This document shows positions 48,765 to 61,394 of a stretch of 64,000 nt of DNA, piece by piece. The DNA lies in contig OX463786.1 of the NCBI GenBank assembly GCA_949825025.1, forward strand, positions 16,377,911-16,441,910. Direction: 5' to 3'. Under the pieces are notes generated by a model, which made no database searches, was not told the origin of the DNA, and saw only the letters and a program-made list of their open reading frames with translations. The position numbers were made by a program, and so were the translations under genes. Position 1 is the first letter of the stretch. Each line of letters begins with the position of its first letter. Origin of the DNA: Siphlonurus alternatus (taxonomy: Eukaryota > Arthropoda > Insecta > Ephemeroptera > Siphlonuridae).

Positions 48765-49327
48765 GAACTTTTACAGAGAGGTAACGTTCGTGATGTTTTT
48801 TTTTTTTTTTTTTTATTACATTCATAATTTTACAGATATTGTCCAGCAGAGATTAAATTAATAATCTCATCTGCCGGTGCAAGATTTCACAATAATGTTT
48901 TTCTTCAAGAGTAAACAAATGTTATTAAACTGAATAGCAAAATAAAAATTTCCACAAAACATAATGACAAAAGAACTTTAATTAAACAATATTTTGAATC
49001 TTTGTCTTAATGTGAAACAAAAACAAAATTCTTTTTTATATTTTGTATTTAAAAAAAAGAAAATATTAAACATTCATTTTTAGATATTTTATCATGAAAA
49101 TCAATGAAAATTAAAAATTTATTTACATAAAATAATTATCATCCCTAAGGTTCTATTACATTGTAACATAAAAATATATACATAAAATACATACATGTCC
49201 AGTGTCTTGGTTTATTCTCGGATTATCTGTATAATATATACGCATTGGAAGGCCTTTGTTGTTGTTATTTAAACAATTTCTCCAGAATTATGCTGTCATA
49301 TATTTGCTTTGCTCTGTTTATTTACTT

Positions 49328-49329
<2 letters not shown>
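47118..49329. other. AT-rich spacer
   Basis: No gene supported. It holds an (ATTT)n run at 48734-48764 and T runs near 47950 and 48796. A half-copy of the mariner-type MITE arm (TCTCCGGAAGTAGATGGAAG) lies near 48092, and a family C-like fragment at about 48650-48727 (CATCTCTTTGTCTCTTAAAG). Confidence 0.5.

Positions 49330-49393
<64 letters not shown>
49330..49393. repeat. (TA)n microsatellite
   Basis: About 62 bases of uninterrupted TA dinucleotide. Confidence 0.97.
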
Positions 49394-49396
<3 letters not shown>

Positions 49397-49748
49397 TTGA
49401 TTTGGTTTAGGGACAAATTATAACGTTCTTTTGTAATATAGGATCGATTATTCATTATTATCTGTGCCTCATTAAGTACCTACAGTAACTCACAATAACT
49501 GTATCTTAAATGTTATTATTTTTATTCAACTATAAAATGACAAACACATAACCCGAGTTGAAATTAATGTCATCTTTTCTTCGCTATTAAGCTCTCCTCT
49601 CGTCTTTTGTCCTCTTATTTTGCACCATTTTAGAGAAGATTACGTCTTTTTTCCTCTTCTTGAGAATCAAATGTTAGAAATATTGTCTTCATTCCATCCT
49701 CAATTTCAGCGAAGAGGAATAATATGTTTTTTCGAGGTAAAAATATTA

Positions 49749-49970
49749 GGCTGCTCGCAGACAGCATCGCATCGTATGATTTCGTATCGTATGACTTCGT
49801 ATGATAAAAATTTAGAACCGGTTCTAAATGAGAAACTTACGATGTCATACCATACGATGACCATGCATGCGAAGCTGTGTGCGCGCGCATATACCTGATC
49901 GCATAGTTTCTTAATTTTGTTATCATACGCTATACGCTGCGAAATCATGCGATTCTGTCTGCGACTAGCC
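49749..49970. mobile_element. TTA-flanked MITE, family D (copy 2, 222 bp)
   Basis: Nearly identical to 33897-34104, with the same central 20-base palindrome at 49810-49829. TTA is on both flanks (49746-49748 and 49971-49973). It differs by a few short insertions, for example an extra CTATACG near the right arm. Confidence 0.93.
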
Positions 49971-50053
49971 TTAAGCTTAAGGTAAATATCGCATGTTCCT
50001 TTTCATATTATAATAGTAAAATTAGTGTTCCTACAATTTCAGGCAATGTTTAA

Positions 50054-50438
50054 GGTAGAGATAACGCCGAACAGCTGATCGACGTAATGCCCTTTGATTA
50101 ACATGTAAACCTTAGCAAATTGACAAAAATTCTGAATTTTTTTGTAGAGGCAGATATTAGTGCCTAAAAGTCATAGCAAAAGTTTCAAAAACATTTAACG
50201 AGCCGATTTTTTTAAATAAATTTTTTAGTTTGCCTCTCCATGGGAAAGCCCTATGCTGAAAATTAAAAAAATTAATTAAAAAAAATCGGCTCGTCAAATC
50301 GTTTTGAAATTTTTTCTATGGCTTTTAGGCACTAATATCTGCCTCTCAAAAAAATTTCAGAATTTTTGTCAATTTGCTAAGGTTTACATGTTAATCAAAG
50401 GGCATTACGTCGATCAGCTGTTCGGCGTTATCTCTACC
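50054..50438. mobile_element. TTAA-flanked long foldback element (385 bp)
   Basis: The ends are GGTAGAGATAACGCCGAACA and TGTTCGGCGTTATCTCTACC in perfect inversion, with TTAA on both flanks (50050-50053 and 50439-50442). The arms pair for about 170 bases (GCTGATCGACGTAATGCCCT, TAACATGTAAACCTTAGCAA, GGCAGATATTAGTGCCTAAA), with a short AT-rich centre. There is no transposase. It has the same site type as 25692-26028 but unrelated ends. Confidence 0.93.
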
Positions 50439-50897
50439 TTAAGCGAAGGCGTTACAATAGGCTGTAAGTGTCAAAGATGTGAAGCTGAAAATTAGAAAAT
50501 TAGTCGTGCTCACTTGGAAAAGTAATAAAGATTTTAATTGGCCATGACCAACTTCATTATTTGTGACCACCTTCTTCGTACGCTTGTGAGAAAATTTGGG
50601 AGCACGCCTCTCTTAAAAAAATTGTTTTTTATTTATAAGTTTTTTTGTCTCTATGTTATGTTATGTACAGCCACAAGAGAAACAAATAAATAAATAAATA
50701 AATAATGTGCATAAGTTTGAATGTTGAGTATGATACGTTAAAATACAGATATCAAGGTATATGTTTTAATAAGAAATCAAATCACTATAGAAAAGCAGAT
50801 TCATTATGAAATTAAATTAAAAGGATTTAAAATAACAGCATTTATTAATATGAATTATTTTTTGACAGTGCATGGAGGCCATTAATATTTTTTACAG

Positions 50898-50903
50898 GTA
50901 TAG
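50898..50903 (+). promoter_or_regulatory. third, weaker acceptor/donor juxtaposition
   Basis: ATATTTTTTACAG ends at 50897 and is followed directly by GTATAG. The pyrimidine tract is fair and the donor is poor. The flanks do not match the two better copies at 9370 and 33549. It is noted because it lies 2.9 kb before the candidate exon at 53757. Confidence 0.12.
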
Positions 50904-50935
50904 TAATTACATTGTTATATATGTATATTCTATAC

Positions 50936-51091
50936 AAGGGGGTATTCACAATACATTAAAGACCATGCAATTTTTTTAAGTCTCGATCAATTTTATGTCA
51001 ATATTTTAGGTTATAATTTTCAAGACTTAAAAAACCGATATACTTAAATATGGTTTTAACTTCTTATATTGTCTTAAATGTGGACCCCCGT
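50936..51091. mobile_element. decayed family B MITE (copy 5)
   Basis: The left end AAGGGGGTATTCACAATACA and the eroded right end CTTAAATGTGGACCCCC, with partly pairing arms (AAGTCTCGATCAATTTTATG), resemble the family at 16472 and 18325. Confidence 0.5.
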
Positions 51092-53750
51092 TACGCAATG
51101 TTTATATTATTAAAAATAACCAAAATGGCAGCTTTTTGGCTCCTTTTTATTTTGCGCGAAATGACAAATATAAACGCATTTTACTTTTTTATTTGTTAAC
51201 GTTTTACAAATATAGGTCATTTTTGTTTATACATTTCAAGGTAAGATATTAATAAAATAAAATTTGACTTATATCAAATTTGATGTCTTTATAATTGAAT
51301 AAAAAGTATTTTTCACCTCAACAAACCCACAATATCCGATATATTTTCAATATATTGAATTTCCAAGGTCTAAAATTGACTCTACCTTACAGAAGACTTT
51401 TTTTATTTTTCCTATTAACTTAAATTGCAATGACAATGAAGGAGTGAGGTCTCGGGGATTTACCGGGAGATTTGGTGAAGGAAAATCACTCCCAAGTGGA
51501 GACATGTTCACCGATGTCTTTCATCGATCTGATGGTGGAATTTAACTACTTAAATTTCACATACCATTGGGAGGATGTTCAAATTACGATATTTAATAAT
51601 AGAAAATTCGTTGTAATGCATTGGAATAAATTACGTTAAAATTACGTGCAGTGTGTTGACTTATTTTTATTTATGCAATATTAAATTTTATATATTATAA
51701 AATAAATTAAGGAGTTTATCCATTACATTTTGTAAATTTTCCGATAGAGGCTTGAATTCAGCTGATTTTTTTATGTAACTCGTGCCAAGGGACACACATT
51801 ACATCGGGACCTGTAACTATCTTTACATCAATCAATTATAACTGCGTAAAAAAAGAGACAAGGAATTTTGTGTTTTCACCAAGAAAAATATTTTTTAGTG
51901 AAAATTCCATTTCAGAACTTCAGTCCAAACCAAAATAAAATATATAGTTGGTAATGCAAGATTTCAATATTTTACTACATTTATAACAGAAAATTAAAAA
52001 AATAAAACTTTGCTATAGTACAAGATGGATCTTAACTAGACGCAGACCTAAGCATTGCCAGACGCATTGACCTCTATTGCATTACATATTTATGAAAAAA
52101 AAATGTAGGATATCAACAAAAGCTTGTGTAATAGTAATTAATTAGCATACGTGTTGTTTATGTTTAATTTCCTAAATTACATGACATTATCTAATTTATC
52201 ATCCTTTTGTATTAGTGCTATAAGTTCCGACGAGTCATTTCCACGCAGTCTGCTAGTGATGTTGCGGGGGGGGGGGGGTTATTTTAAGATCACACCGCCG
52301 AACGACCAATGTATATCCATCAATTGGCTACACTAGTAGAATAGAAGAACGGTGAACCCATTCTTATGTTTTTTTTACATCATTCTATAGAATGAGTCAT
52401 TTAAATATTTATGACGTCACAAATAGATTGGACACTTTAATTTACATTTCTTAATTGAATTTTGTGGAGAAAAAAATTATAATTATTAGATTTTTGATAG
52501 TAGCATCTGAAGCAATTTTCGTAAATCGTATAGTATAGAAGATTATGAAAATTGGAAAAGCTAAAAGCTAATGTTAATTAAAAATTAAAATTAAGTATGT
52601 TATACATGTATTTTATGCATAATAATTTATGTGATCCATGCTATACAGCCTATGATCTAAATAAAAATTTGAATAAAATATATCTGTTAAATGATTATAA
52701 TGATTTTCTATGCCGAAATAATTAATCTACATGTATACTGTGTTCGTTAAACTTAAAAGGACACCTCTACATTTGCCAGTAGCTCTGGCCTAAAGTTGAA
52801 TAAAACTTTAAATTGCGTCTGATTTTTTTTTTTTCTTCAATCAGCTGATTTTGAATTTAGCTGCGTACTAAAGCATTTGAAAGAGAATCTATTTAGGAAG
52901 TATAATGAAGTGTTCTTGCGACATGAATTTCAATGTGTTTCAGTTAGAGTAGTAAAAAAAGATTTTAATAGCACGTAGGATATAAAAAGGAAACACTTAA
53001 ATTGGCTGAGGGTTTGTTTTACAGTTATTTATTGAATTTGCTAGAGCCTCAAAGGCAAATCCGTCGTACATTGAATGTCTATAGGGATTATACTATACGT
53101 TTTTAATGCTGAGAGCTGACAGTTTCTTATAAGAGAACTGACAATACGCCAAATTTCTGTTACGTAATTTACTCTGTTGATTTTTTTAACATATATGCAG
53201 AATCAGGAAATAGAAAAGTGGGAATGATTTTCTCACATTTTGTTTTTTTAAACAATTTGTCATTGAACATGTATGTGGTGTATGAAAAGTTGCATATACT
53301 TCCAGGGGCAAATTATAAAACAGTCCAGTGATTGCAATATAGAAAGTTATTTAGAATTTAAGTAATTAAAAACTCAAAATAAATTCAAAACACTGGTATT
53401 TATTGACTTATCAAAAATCTATTATAAAAATGTCTAATTTTATGACATTTATTAAGAGTTTTCATTTTAAATATATTCTGGCCATACACATTATACAAAT
53501 AATCACTTAAAATAGTAACCATTTTATATATTGAATAGTAAATTCACTAACTTTGATATAACCCTTTTTTTATAATCACATAAATAGTGTAATTTACCAG
53601 AGGAAAAAAAAGGTAATAATTTCTTTGTTACTTTCAAGTCGTTTCCATTAATATTACATACCACCATCTACTTGTATAGTGGCTTACGAACTTCCCTCAG
53701 TAAGCTTACAATTAAATTAAGCCTCTCCATACTGTGTTTAAATTGTATTA
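51092..53750. other. AT-rich stretch
   Basis: No gene supported. A run of 13 G at 52266-52278 could form a G-quadruplex. A GAGGCTTGAATTCAGCTGAT segment at about 51747 resembles one at about 8947. Short GC-richer bits near 51450-51540 have no frame. Confidence 0.45.
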
Positions 53751-53756
53751 TTACAG

Positions 53757-53881
53757 ACAGAAACCTTACTTTGTGTGAAGCCTTCAAGTACCTCACTGTA
53801 AAAAGTACCGAAGAAACTCAAAGATGTTCAGCTCTTATAAAACAATTCCATTTGCATGCAAGTTACCACTGGCTATTTTGA
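53757..53881 (+). CDS. candidate terminal coding exon, unrecognised
   Basis: An acceptor-like AATTGTATTATTACAG ends at 53756. In the frame needing one base from upstream the exon reads 40 residues (RNLTLCEAFKYLTVKS, then a polar stretch with ETQRCSALIKQF) to TGA at 53879-53881. AATAAA follows 61 bases later at 53942-53947. Composition is protein-like and richer in GC than the flanks. The required phase matches the donors at 5485 and 35495. No family is recognised, and chance cannot be excluded for so short a frame. Confidence 0.25.
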
Positions 53882-54036
53882 ATTCTTGTTGATTAATATC
53901 TTAAATCCTTTTTACCAAAGACCTGGTAATATGATTTTTTTAATAAAAGCTAGGATTTTTCCAGATGACATATAAGTTGTCCATTTAAATATCATGCACG
54001 CTAACATTGAAGAAAATAGAAACTATTGTTGTTTTA

Positions 54037-54245
54037 AGGCGGATTCAGATGGCGACGACGGCGATGCGACGCGATTTTGACATAAAAGCTGTGAAATCCT
54101 ATGTGGTGGTGAATTCGCCGAGAATCGCGTTAATTACGATGCTCTTTTTCTTTTAATCGCCAAATATGGCTGCCAATGGATGTTACAGCAAGTGCGCATT
54201 ATTCGCTTCGCGTCGCAGGCTAGAAATCGCCATGTGAATCCACCT
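54037..54245. mobile_element. family E MITE (copy 2, 209 bp, opposite orientation)
   Basis: The ends are AGGCGGATTCAGATGGCGAC and CGCCATGTGAATCCACCT. It is flanked by TTA on the left and TCA on the right (one base changed). It is the reverse complement of 38474-38682 with scattered substitutions and no length change. Confidence 0.92.
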
Positions 54246-54265
54246 TCAGACACGAAATTTACCAT

Positions 54266-54454
54266 TCAACTTGGTCGTCTCGTACAATCTTCGGTCATCC
54301 AAGTTGTAAACAAAGTTTTGAGAGTGGTAATATAGTGGTACTGTACAGTTTCTCTATTTGAAAATGTTATAGTCAAGCCTGCAGGTTCAATTTTCAAATA
54401 ACCACACTGTACTACAAATATTCCATAGATTGTGGATTCACTAGAGTCTAACAT
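54266..54454 (-). CDS. possible small coding exon on the - strand (weak)
   Basis: A 62-codon frame from a true ATG at 54454, mixed in composition (contains FVVQCGYLKIEPAGLTI), in DNA a little richer in GC than its flanks. There is no clear promoter, domain or polyadenylation signal. A donor-like ATG/GTAAAT follows just after the stop. It starts right beside a family E MITE. Confidence 0.15.
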   Translation of the reverse strand: MLDSSESTIYGIFVVQCGYLKIEPAGLTITFSNRETVQYHYITTLKTLFTTWMTEDCTRRPS

Positions 54455-56241
54455 CTTGTATGGTCTGTGTGATTTGATACTGCAAAGTTTTTTTTTTTAC
54501 CTTTTATATCTATACTTTATATGGTATATAAAATTTTTAAGAGTCTTTTAAACATTTCATAGAGTGATAAAATACGTACTGATAATTAGATTTACTTTTT
54601 AATGTGCAGTTGTTATAAAAGAAAACTTTTTTATGATTAATGTTATGATTTTTTTTATAAAAAATAAAGCAATGTTTTGTTTTAAATCGAATTAATGTAT
54701 TATTCATATATAGATAATGAGAATTAAAGAGCTATTTAAAATATTTTTTATACTGTATAAGTATTTAAATTTTATTTTTATAAATTGTTCTTAAATGTCA
54801 TTAAAAAAAGATTCAAATCTTTAGTAAGAAATTCATTTTTACACGTTTTAGAAGGGTAAGCGAGGAAAAATTTTGCTAATATTTATAAACTTTTACATTT
54901 TCAATTTTTTTAAAAAATCGTATCAAAAAGTTTATTCTTTTAAAAAGTTTACATCTTGAAGAATTTAAAAAGTTCGCATTTTGTTATGCAAGGTAGCAAT
55001 GCTTCAAAAAAATAAAAAAGCCTTTAAATAAATATTTTTTAACGTTGATACGTTTTTTTACCGCTATAACTTATTGGAAAAAATATTGGGATTTTTATTC
55101 ATATACTAATATTTAAAAAAAAAATGTATACAAATTCTTCGACTCCTAAGAGATTTTAATACTTAATTAATTTTTTTAGAGTTTATTTTTTATTTATAAA
55201 AGTTAATTATAAATCCTTCGTAAATAACTTTCTTGTTTATAAAATCATAATGAACATTATTTCTCGTTAAAAACTATGTGGTATTAAAAAGTAATTTATC
55301 ATTATAGTATGTAGTTGATGATAATTTAATTGTGTACTAATTAAAATATTTGCACCACAGATGTTGTTGTTCGTTATAGTGGTGGCGAGTAAAATTTTAA
55401 AGAAAATGTAAATTTAGATGAAGTGCGACTATGAAAAAAAGGAGGGAAGATTTTCATTAGTTTTTTTGTAAATTTAACGATGGTATTTCTAACAGTTCAT
55501 TGATTATAAGTTATTATAAAACTTAGATGCAACTTATGTAAACTCAAATTCATGCATCATGCTATGTAATAGAGACATAATATATAGTCTAAATGTAGTC
55601 TAAGGATAACTGCCATATTTATTTGTAATATAGTGTCGCTAGATGCTTTGTTGTTATCCCCCCCCTATTTTTTTTTTTTTTTTTTTACTGTGTTCTATAT
55701 TTGGGTGAAGTAAATAAATAATAAATATAGTCTATAAAATATAATAAATATAAAAATAATCTGGTTTCACTAAAAATAAGGTATAAATAACCTTTGCATA
55801 TATGCATGTGTGAAAAGATTTGCAACCAAGAGAAATGAAAAGAAAAACAATTAGATTAATTTGGTTTAGAAGTAAATATTGACAAATTTTTCTTAAATTC
55901 TCATCTCTTGTAAAAAATTATTATACTCATAAATAGGTGTCAATTACAACTTCAATTGTAGTTTCTTTATATTGGGAGCTCACGTCATTATAATTTGTTA
56001 GTTCGTAAAAACTAAATCAATAACAGAACTGTTGTGTGAAACTTTTTACCTCTACTTGTAGTGTTTTTTAAATAATTGACGTGAAAATTTGTAAGTTGTT
56101 TTTATTTATTTTTAATCATGAGTATTTTATAAAATAAAATCACAGCCAGAATATACGCTCTTGATCACGCAATGTATAATATATACACGGGAAGTTTCAA
56201 GTTTCCAAGCTCTCCCTAGCTTTTGTTAAACCAACTAAGCT

Positions 56242-56242
<1 letters not shown>
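54455..56242. other. AT-rich spacer
   Basis: No gene or element seen. There is a C run and T run near 55660-55686. Confidence 0.5.

Positions 56243-56320
<78 letters not shown>
56243..56320. repeat. (CT)n microsatellite
   Basis: About 78 bases of uninterrupted CT dinucleotide. Confidence 0.97.
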
Positions 56321-56323
<3 letters not shown>

Positions 56324-56904
56324 GCTCCCACTTTCTCTTCAGACCATGCTGCTATAATATAAAAGCGAGAGGGCACAAATCTAAAGGATATAAAATCCTA
56401 AGGGACCGCTTTTCTTTTTTGTATTTTTTTTTTGTTGAGTCTCCAAACACACAAAAGAAGAAAAGAAAAAAAAACGTACGTGCTTTTTAACAGCATTGAA
56501 TAATATGATAGCATATAAAAAAAATAAGCTATTGATATATAATACATCATTTCAGATATATTTATGTTGTAAGGGCAAAATGTTGTGACGTCACATATAA
56601 TATATTGTATAAATTTACTGTTTTTACAAATTTGATTTCGTTAAAAAAACATGAAGAAAATTATTTGTGATGTTTTTTTAAAAAATTCGTCTTTTGTCTA
56701 TTATTTTGCTTACAAGTATGAAGTTGCGTTATATTTGTATGCAGCAATTTGTACTGTAAATTTGTTTTAAAAACTATGGTATGTCTATGACTTGACCATG
56801 ACCTCTTTAAAAAAAAAAAAATGTTAATCCGGAAGTATGATCAAAGAACATTCAATACGTCCAACCCTTATAGAGAGTTTGTTCAGTTATTGTAAAAATT
56901 GCAG
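56321..56904. other. AT-rich spacer
   Basis: No gene seen. TGACGTCA occurs at about 56586. Confidence 0.45.
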
Positions 56905-57276
56905 CTAGTATTGACCTCAAATTATTTTTATTTCAGAAAAAGACAGAGGGTGCAAAGTTATGCTATACTCTGTTGTTGTTTTTTTTGTTGTTGTTTTTTT
57001 CAGATTTTTTAGAGTCTGGGAACTATTTTTTTTAAAAACATTGAAAGTACAGAGTGATGCCTCTTTTAAAGGACCTAAAAGAGACGTGGATTCAAACCCG
57101 ATCTCGCCAAAACTTTTTAGCAATATTTCCCGGTCTCTAAAAAATCTGGAAAAAAATCAGAATTTGAGTTGTTTGTTGGTTCCAATACAGAAAATTCCTT
57201 ATTGTGAATAGCATAGCTTTCCACCCCCTATCCATTTTTTGCAATTACATTTTTTTAGGTCGATGATGCTCTATTC
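56905..57276. mobile_element. family A foldback MITE (copy 3)
   Basis: The left end GTATTGACCTCAAATT and right end AGGTCGATGATGCTCTATT are inverted. The arms keep CAGATTTTTTAGAGTCTGGG and AACTATTTTT. A GTTGTTGTTTTTTTTGTTGT insertion lies in the left arm. The open frames on both strands (56917-57211) are by-products. Confidence 0.75.
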
Positions 57277-59670
57277 CCTCGTTAGTGGCGTCAGCATTCG
57301 TTCCATAGTAGACTAGTGGCGCCGTCATAGAAAAAAAGGTGAACTATAGTTTTAGTGAAATCGAAACCCTCCACAGGAAATTTTCTTTTATTCGTGTATA
57401 AAAATCAGTGATATCTTTATAAATACAACATTTTTATGCTTATTTTTGCATTAATATTTATCAACTTTTCCTTTTATTTATCACAATTTTCTCACAATAA
57501 TCTGAGTAAAATTTCCCTTTCTTTTCACCATCATAAATTCTCTCTAATTAAAATCTCACAGAGTTTTAATATTTATATACATACAAAAAAAAATGTTCAA
57601 TAAAGATAAAGAATGTAGATTTTTTTTTTTGTCATGGTTAAATGGAATATTAAAATACGATAGTAATTTTTTTCTCATCATAAATTAATTTCTTTTTTAT
57701 AAAATATGTATACCTTAAGTTATAATAATTCTCACAAAGACTTACAGAGGATGTTTTTTTGTTCTATACGGTAACTTACTTGATTTATTCGCTGTTAAGA
57801 AAACCCACTTTTTTTTTCACGAAGATTTTATTACAAAGTATTCTACCGTAATACCTCGTCTCTTGAAAAAATAAATATAAATTTAATCGTACTAAAGAAA
57901 AAGAAAAGCAATAAAAAAATAAATTCGCATAATAAATAACAATTTTCTGAGAGAGAGAGAAATTCTAGACTGAAAATTAGGCTTCTAAATTTTTGCTCAA
58001 GTTCTGTAAAAAAAAATAATAAGTTTGTGTGCATTTTTCCATAAATACATAAGTTACATTAATAAATAATTTTCACAGAAATTACTGGTTAGTAGATAGA
58101 TGTATTGTAAAAACTACTATTAGATATATCGAATAATTTAACAATGTGCTTTCGAAGTAATGTAATTTTTACAAATGAAGAAAATATTTTTTTTTTCCAA
58201 ATAAATTTACATTTAAAATTGCAGGGTCATTTGCCATTTATTTTAATTTTTTTATTCTCATATTTATAATCCATGAAAAAAATTTGTTGTATTGAGAATT
58301 TGATTTAAAGTGAAGTATAGTTTATATTGATCATTTTATATATTGTAAAATATTGATGCTATTATATTTATATCAGAATTTCAATGCTTTTTTATCCCGC
58401 AATGTATTGGAAATTACTGTCATATTTTATATATGAAATAACGTCCGATTTAAAACAATGCTACTACATTTCTATATCGATGCATGCTATTCCAATAAAC
58501 ATTTTTATAGGTCATTTTTTGTATTATTTTTATCAGGAAAAATAAATTGACATCTATCGGCAAGTGAAAGAAATGGAAATTTGAGAACCGTATTATATTT
58601 CGTGATTCAAGCAAAATTATAAAAAAAATACTAGAACTTAATTTAAGCATCTCGTAAAGTGTGAATATAAAATAAATATTTCTAACGTGTTTGTTATATA
58701 AAATGTAATATGCATGAGCCATTATAAATTTCCAGAGAAAAAAATTGTTCGATTAAAATATAAAAACAAATAAAAATAATTTTTTATCATAAGAAAAACG
58801 TGCAAATTTACAGTAATTAATTTTACTCATATTGATAATTACAATATTTATTTATAATAATTTAAAATGACAATCTTATTGGCTAAAAAATATCACGTGA
58901 TAACTGACCTAGGTCACGAAATCTTACTGTAACCAATCACATTCTTTATATAAACACCTTTTGATGAAGCCACCATACTCATCTCTTATTAAACCCTTCA
59001 AGTACTTGAAAGTTCTATATTTGATTCTGATTTCTCTTTACGCTATATATAGACCTGTCACTCTTTATATATATGATCATGATATCTGAGTTTATGATAC
59101 TTGATATTTTCTCCACATTATTCCTTTATAAAAAATATCTTCAGTTACTGATATTATTTGTTTACCTTGAGTATTTACCACACACACCATGATGTCTTAC
59201 ATTTCTTTGTGTGGTTTAATATTAACCTTCACTGTAAACATGTTTCTCATGATTTAATGTTCAGACAATTGCATGAAATAATCAATTAATCATTTCACTC
59301 CTCATTAAAAAATATTCTGTTTTGTATCAAATTGTATAAAGCAGTATACATTACAAAATAAGACAGATTAAACAACACCAGTAGAATTTGAAATTAATAT
59401 TTGAATAACGTTTGGAGTGTTTTGAGATGCATGTAATGCACAGTTCCTAAAGTTAAAAATTGGAATACACGCGTTAATAGAATCTAACCTATTTATCCTA
59501 TTTATTCCAATTTTTAACTGTACGTACAACACAAACGTTATACCTCTCTGCTCTGTTTATATATGGGCGCTAGTATGCATGCAGTATATGTAGTGAACTC
59601 TTATACCATTATATATTATATGCTTATACTCTTATATAGACTTTTTTATTATTATAATCGCTCTGAAATC
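57277..59670. other. AT-rich spacer
   Basis: No gene or element recognised; homopolymer A and T runs only. Confidence 0.5.
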
Positions 59671-59824
59671 TATCTATCTGCATCTCTATTGAAGCTGCAG
59701 TTCCAATCTATAATTAGATAAAGATTTGCATTTTAGGTGAGGATTTAAAAAGATATTCCATTAAAAAAAGTGTTCACCATATTTCCATAAAGGGGTATAT
59801 AATGTTCGTGCTGTATAGGTGTAC
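59671..59824. mobile_element. decayed family C MITE (copy 4)
   Basis: The left part has CTGCATCTCTATTGAAGCTG and CAGTTCCAATCTATAA. The right end has TTCGTGCTGTATAGGTGTAC, matching the family end in inverse. Internal positions are heavily substituted. Confidence 0.6.
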
Positions 59825-60930
59825 ATAATTATAATTTAAAATTATACCAATTTTCTCTTTTAGCTTAAAAGTTAGTATGAAGATAAAAGTTAAGTAATTT
59901 TTAACTTCCTAATCCTACAAAAATGACGCATTTAATAACGCTATTTTATTTTAAGTACGTAGCTTTTATCAAAATATTAATTATACAATAAAAAACCGTT
60001 TCGTAAAAACATAAAAAAAAATAACAGAATTTTTTTCAAGAAATCTATATTTCAATCATAAACATTCTTCTACGTTAAAAATCAATGTCGAATCACTGAA
60101 AAAAAAAATCACCGTACGTGCGGTGTAATTACTCGAAAATAATCGTAAGCAATTGTTGTACACGGAAAGTTATTAAAATGTTCGTGCAGTATTTTTATCT
60201 CTAAATATATAAGTTAGAGTTAAATATTTCGTGCAGAGGTATATAAATATAACATTTCAAGAAACTTTAATAGTCGTATTCATGGTAAATAAAAAATAGA
60301 ATTAAGATTAATTTAATTGATGTTTTTTTATGATTATTTTGGTTAAATATTAAATACATATAAAAGGTTATTTAAATTGTATACATATAATCGTCGATGT
60401 AACTAGAAATATTATCAAAATTTCGTTCAACCTATACGAATGAACTTAAAATATAATAAAAAATAGTAATAAAAATTTAATAATAAAACTTATAAATAAT
60501 CCTCTATGGTGATTATAATATAGCACATACTGCAGCTGGTTACATAGAATTCATTCTTCTTTTCGTATTGAAAGCCTACATTAAATGAAACAGCCACTTC
60601 CTGCTGCCTGTCATCCAGGTGCTTCCGCTCTCAGGTCGCATATGGCTTCACATCTCAGGTATATACTAACCTTTATAGACCAGGAATATTAAATTTTTAA
60701 CATGGCTCAACTGAAAATTGAACCAGTGTGTATGACGAAATATTAAGTCTGTAACTTATTGTTATATTTTCCTCGATTTATTTTTTACTAACGTCGTTTT
60801 TGTTGCCAAAATTCACTAAAATTTCTTTATATATAAGCTTTTTATATTTCTGACTTTAACTGAATTATTTACGAATTGTCATGCAATGTCAAATCAGAGA
60901 TCATCAGAAACCTCCGTGGCTATAAAATTG
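59825..60930. other. AT-rich spacer with one GC-richer patch
   Basis: A GC-richer patch at about 60590-60656 starts at an ATG, is open for about 20 codons and ends with CATCTCAG/GTATAT, a donor-like site. It could be a small first exon on the + strand, but nothing else supports it. The rest is AT-rich. Confidence 0.35.
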
Positions 60931-61103
60931 AAAAAAAATGACGGTTGTTTCCCGTAACAGTATATTATAGCAATATGTCACTAATGTATTTACGTAGCTA
61001 CCGTCCCGGGAAAATCAGGACACCATCATCCTCTGAAAATAATGGTAAATTTTCTGGCCATAAGACATGGAGGTACTTTGCTGATGGTCTCTGGGTATTA
61101 TAC

Positions 61104-61322
61104 AGAATACCAGTGAACATTTTAAAAGACAGCAGGCTCGGACTGGCTATCCCAGGCTGGCCTCTCCTCTTTTTAACATGAGAGCATAATACAAAAAGTG
61201 ACCTCAAACCCCCTTCCAGGTGGCCCCTACTGTCTGAAATTACTATAAATATGGCCCTGACTGGAATCTAATTTCCCAGTCTAACTGCAGTAAGCCTGGT
61301 AGATAGAATACCAGTGAACATT
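61104..61322. repeat. 18-base direct repeat enclosing a hAT-like terminus
   Basis: AGAATACCAGTGAACATT occurs at 61104-61121 and again at 61305-61322, 201 bases apart. Between them CAGGCTCGGACTGGCTATCC begins at 61133, which resembles the start of many animal hAT elements (CAGG, then a CGGACTGG block). A weak inverse, CCCAGTCTAACTG, ends at 61287. The open frames here are not called as genes. Confidence 0.55.
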
Positions 61323-61394
61323 GGGTTTTAAAAATCGATTTGTGGGCTGATTTGCTATATTATGTACGCATTTTGAAGTATATTGTTTCAGCTT

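Noticed and set aside
60945..61207. 78- and 69-codon frames on opposite strands
   Set aside because: The + frame starts at TTG, both overlap the direct-repeat/hAT-like sequence, and neither has supporting signals.
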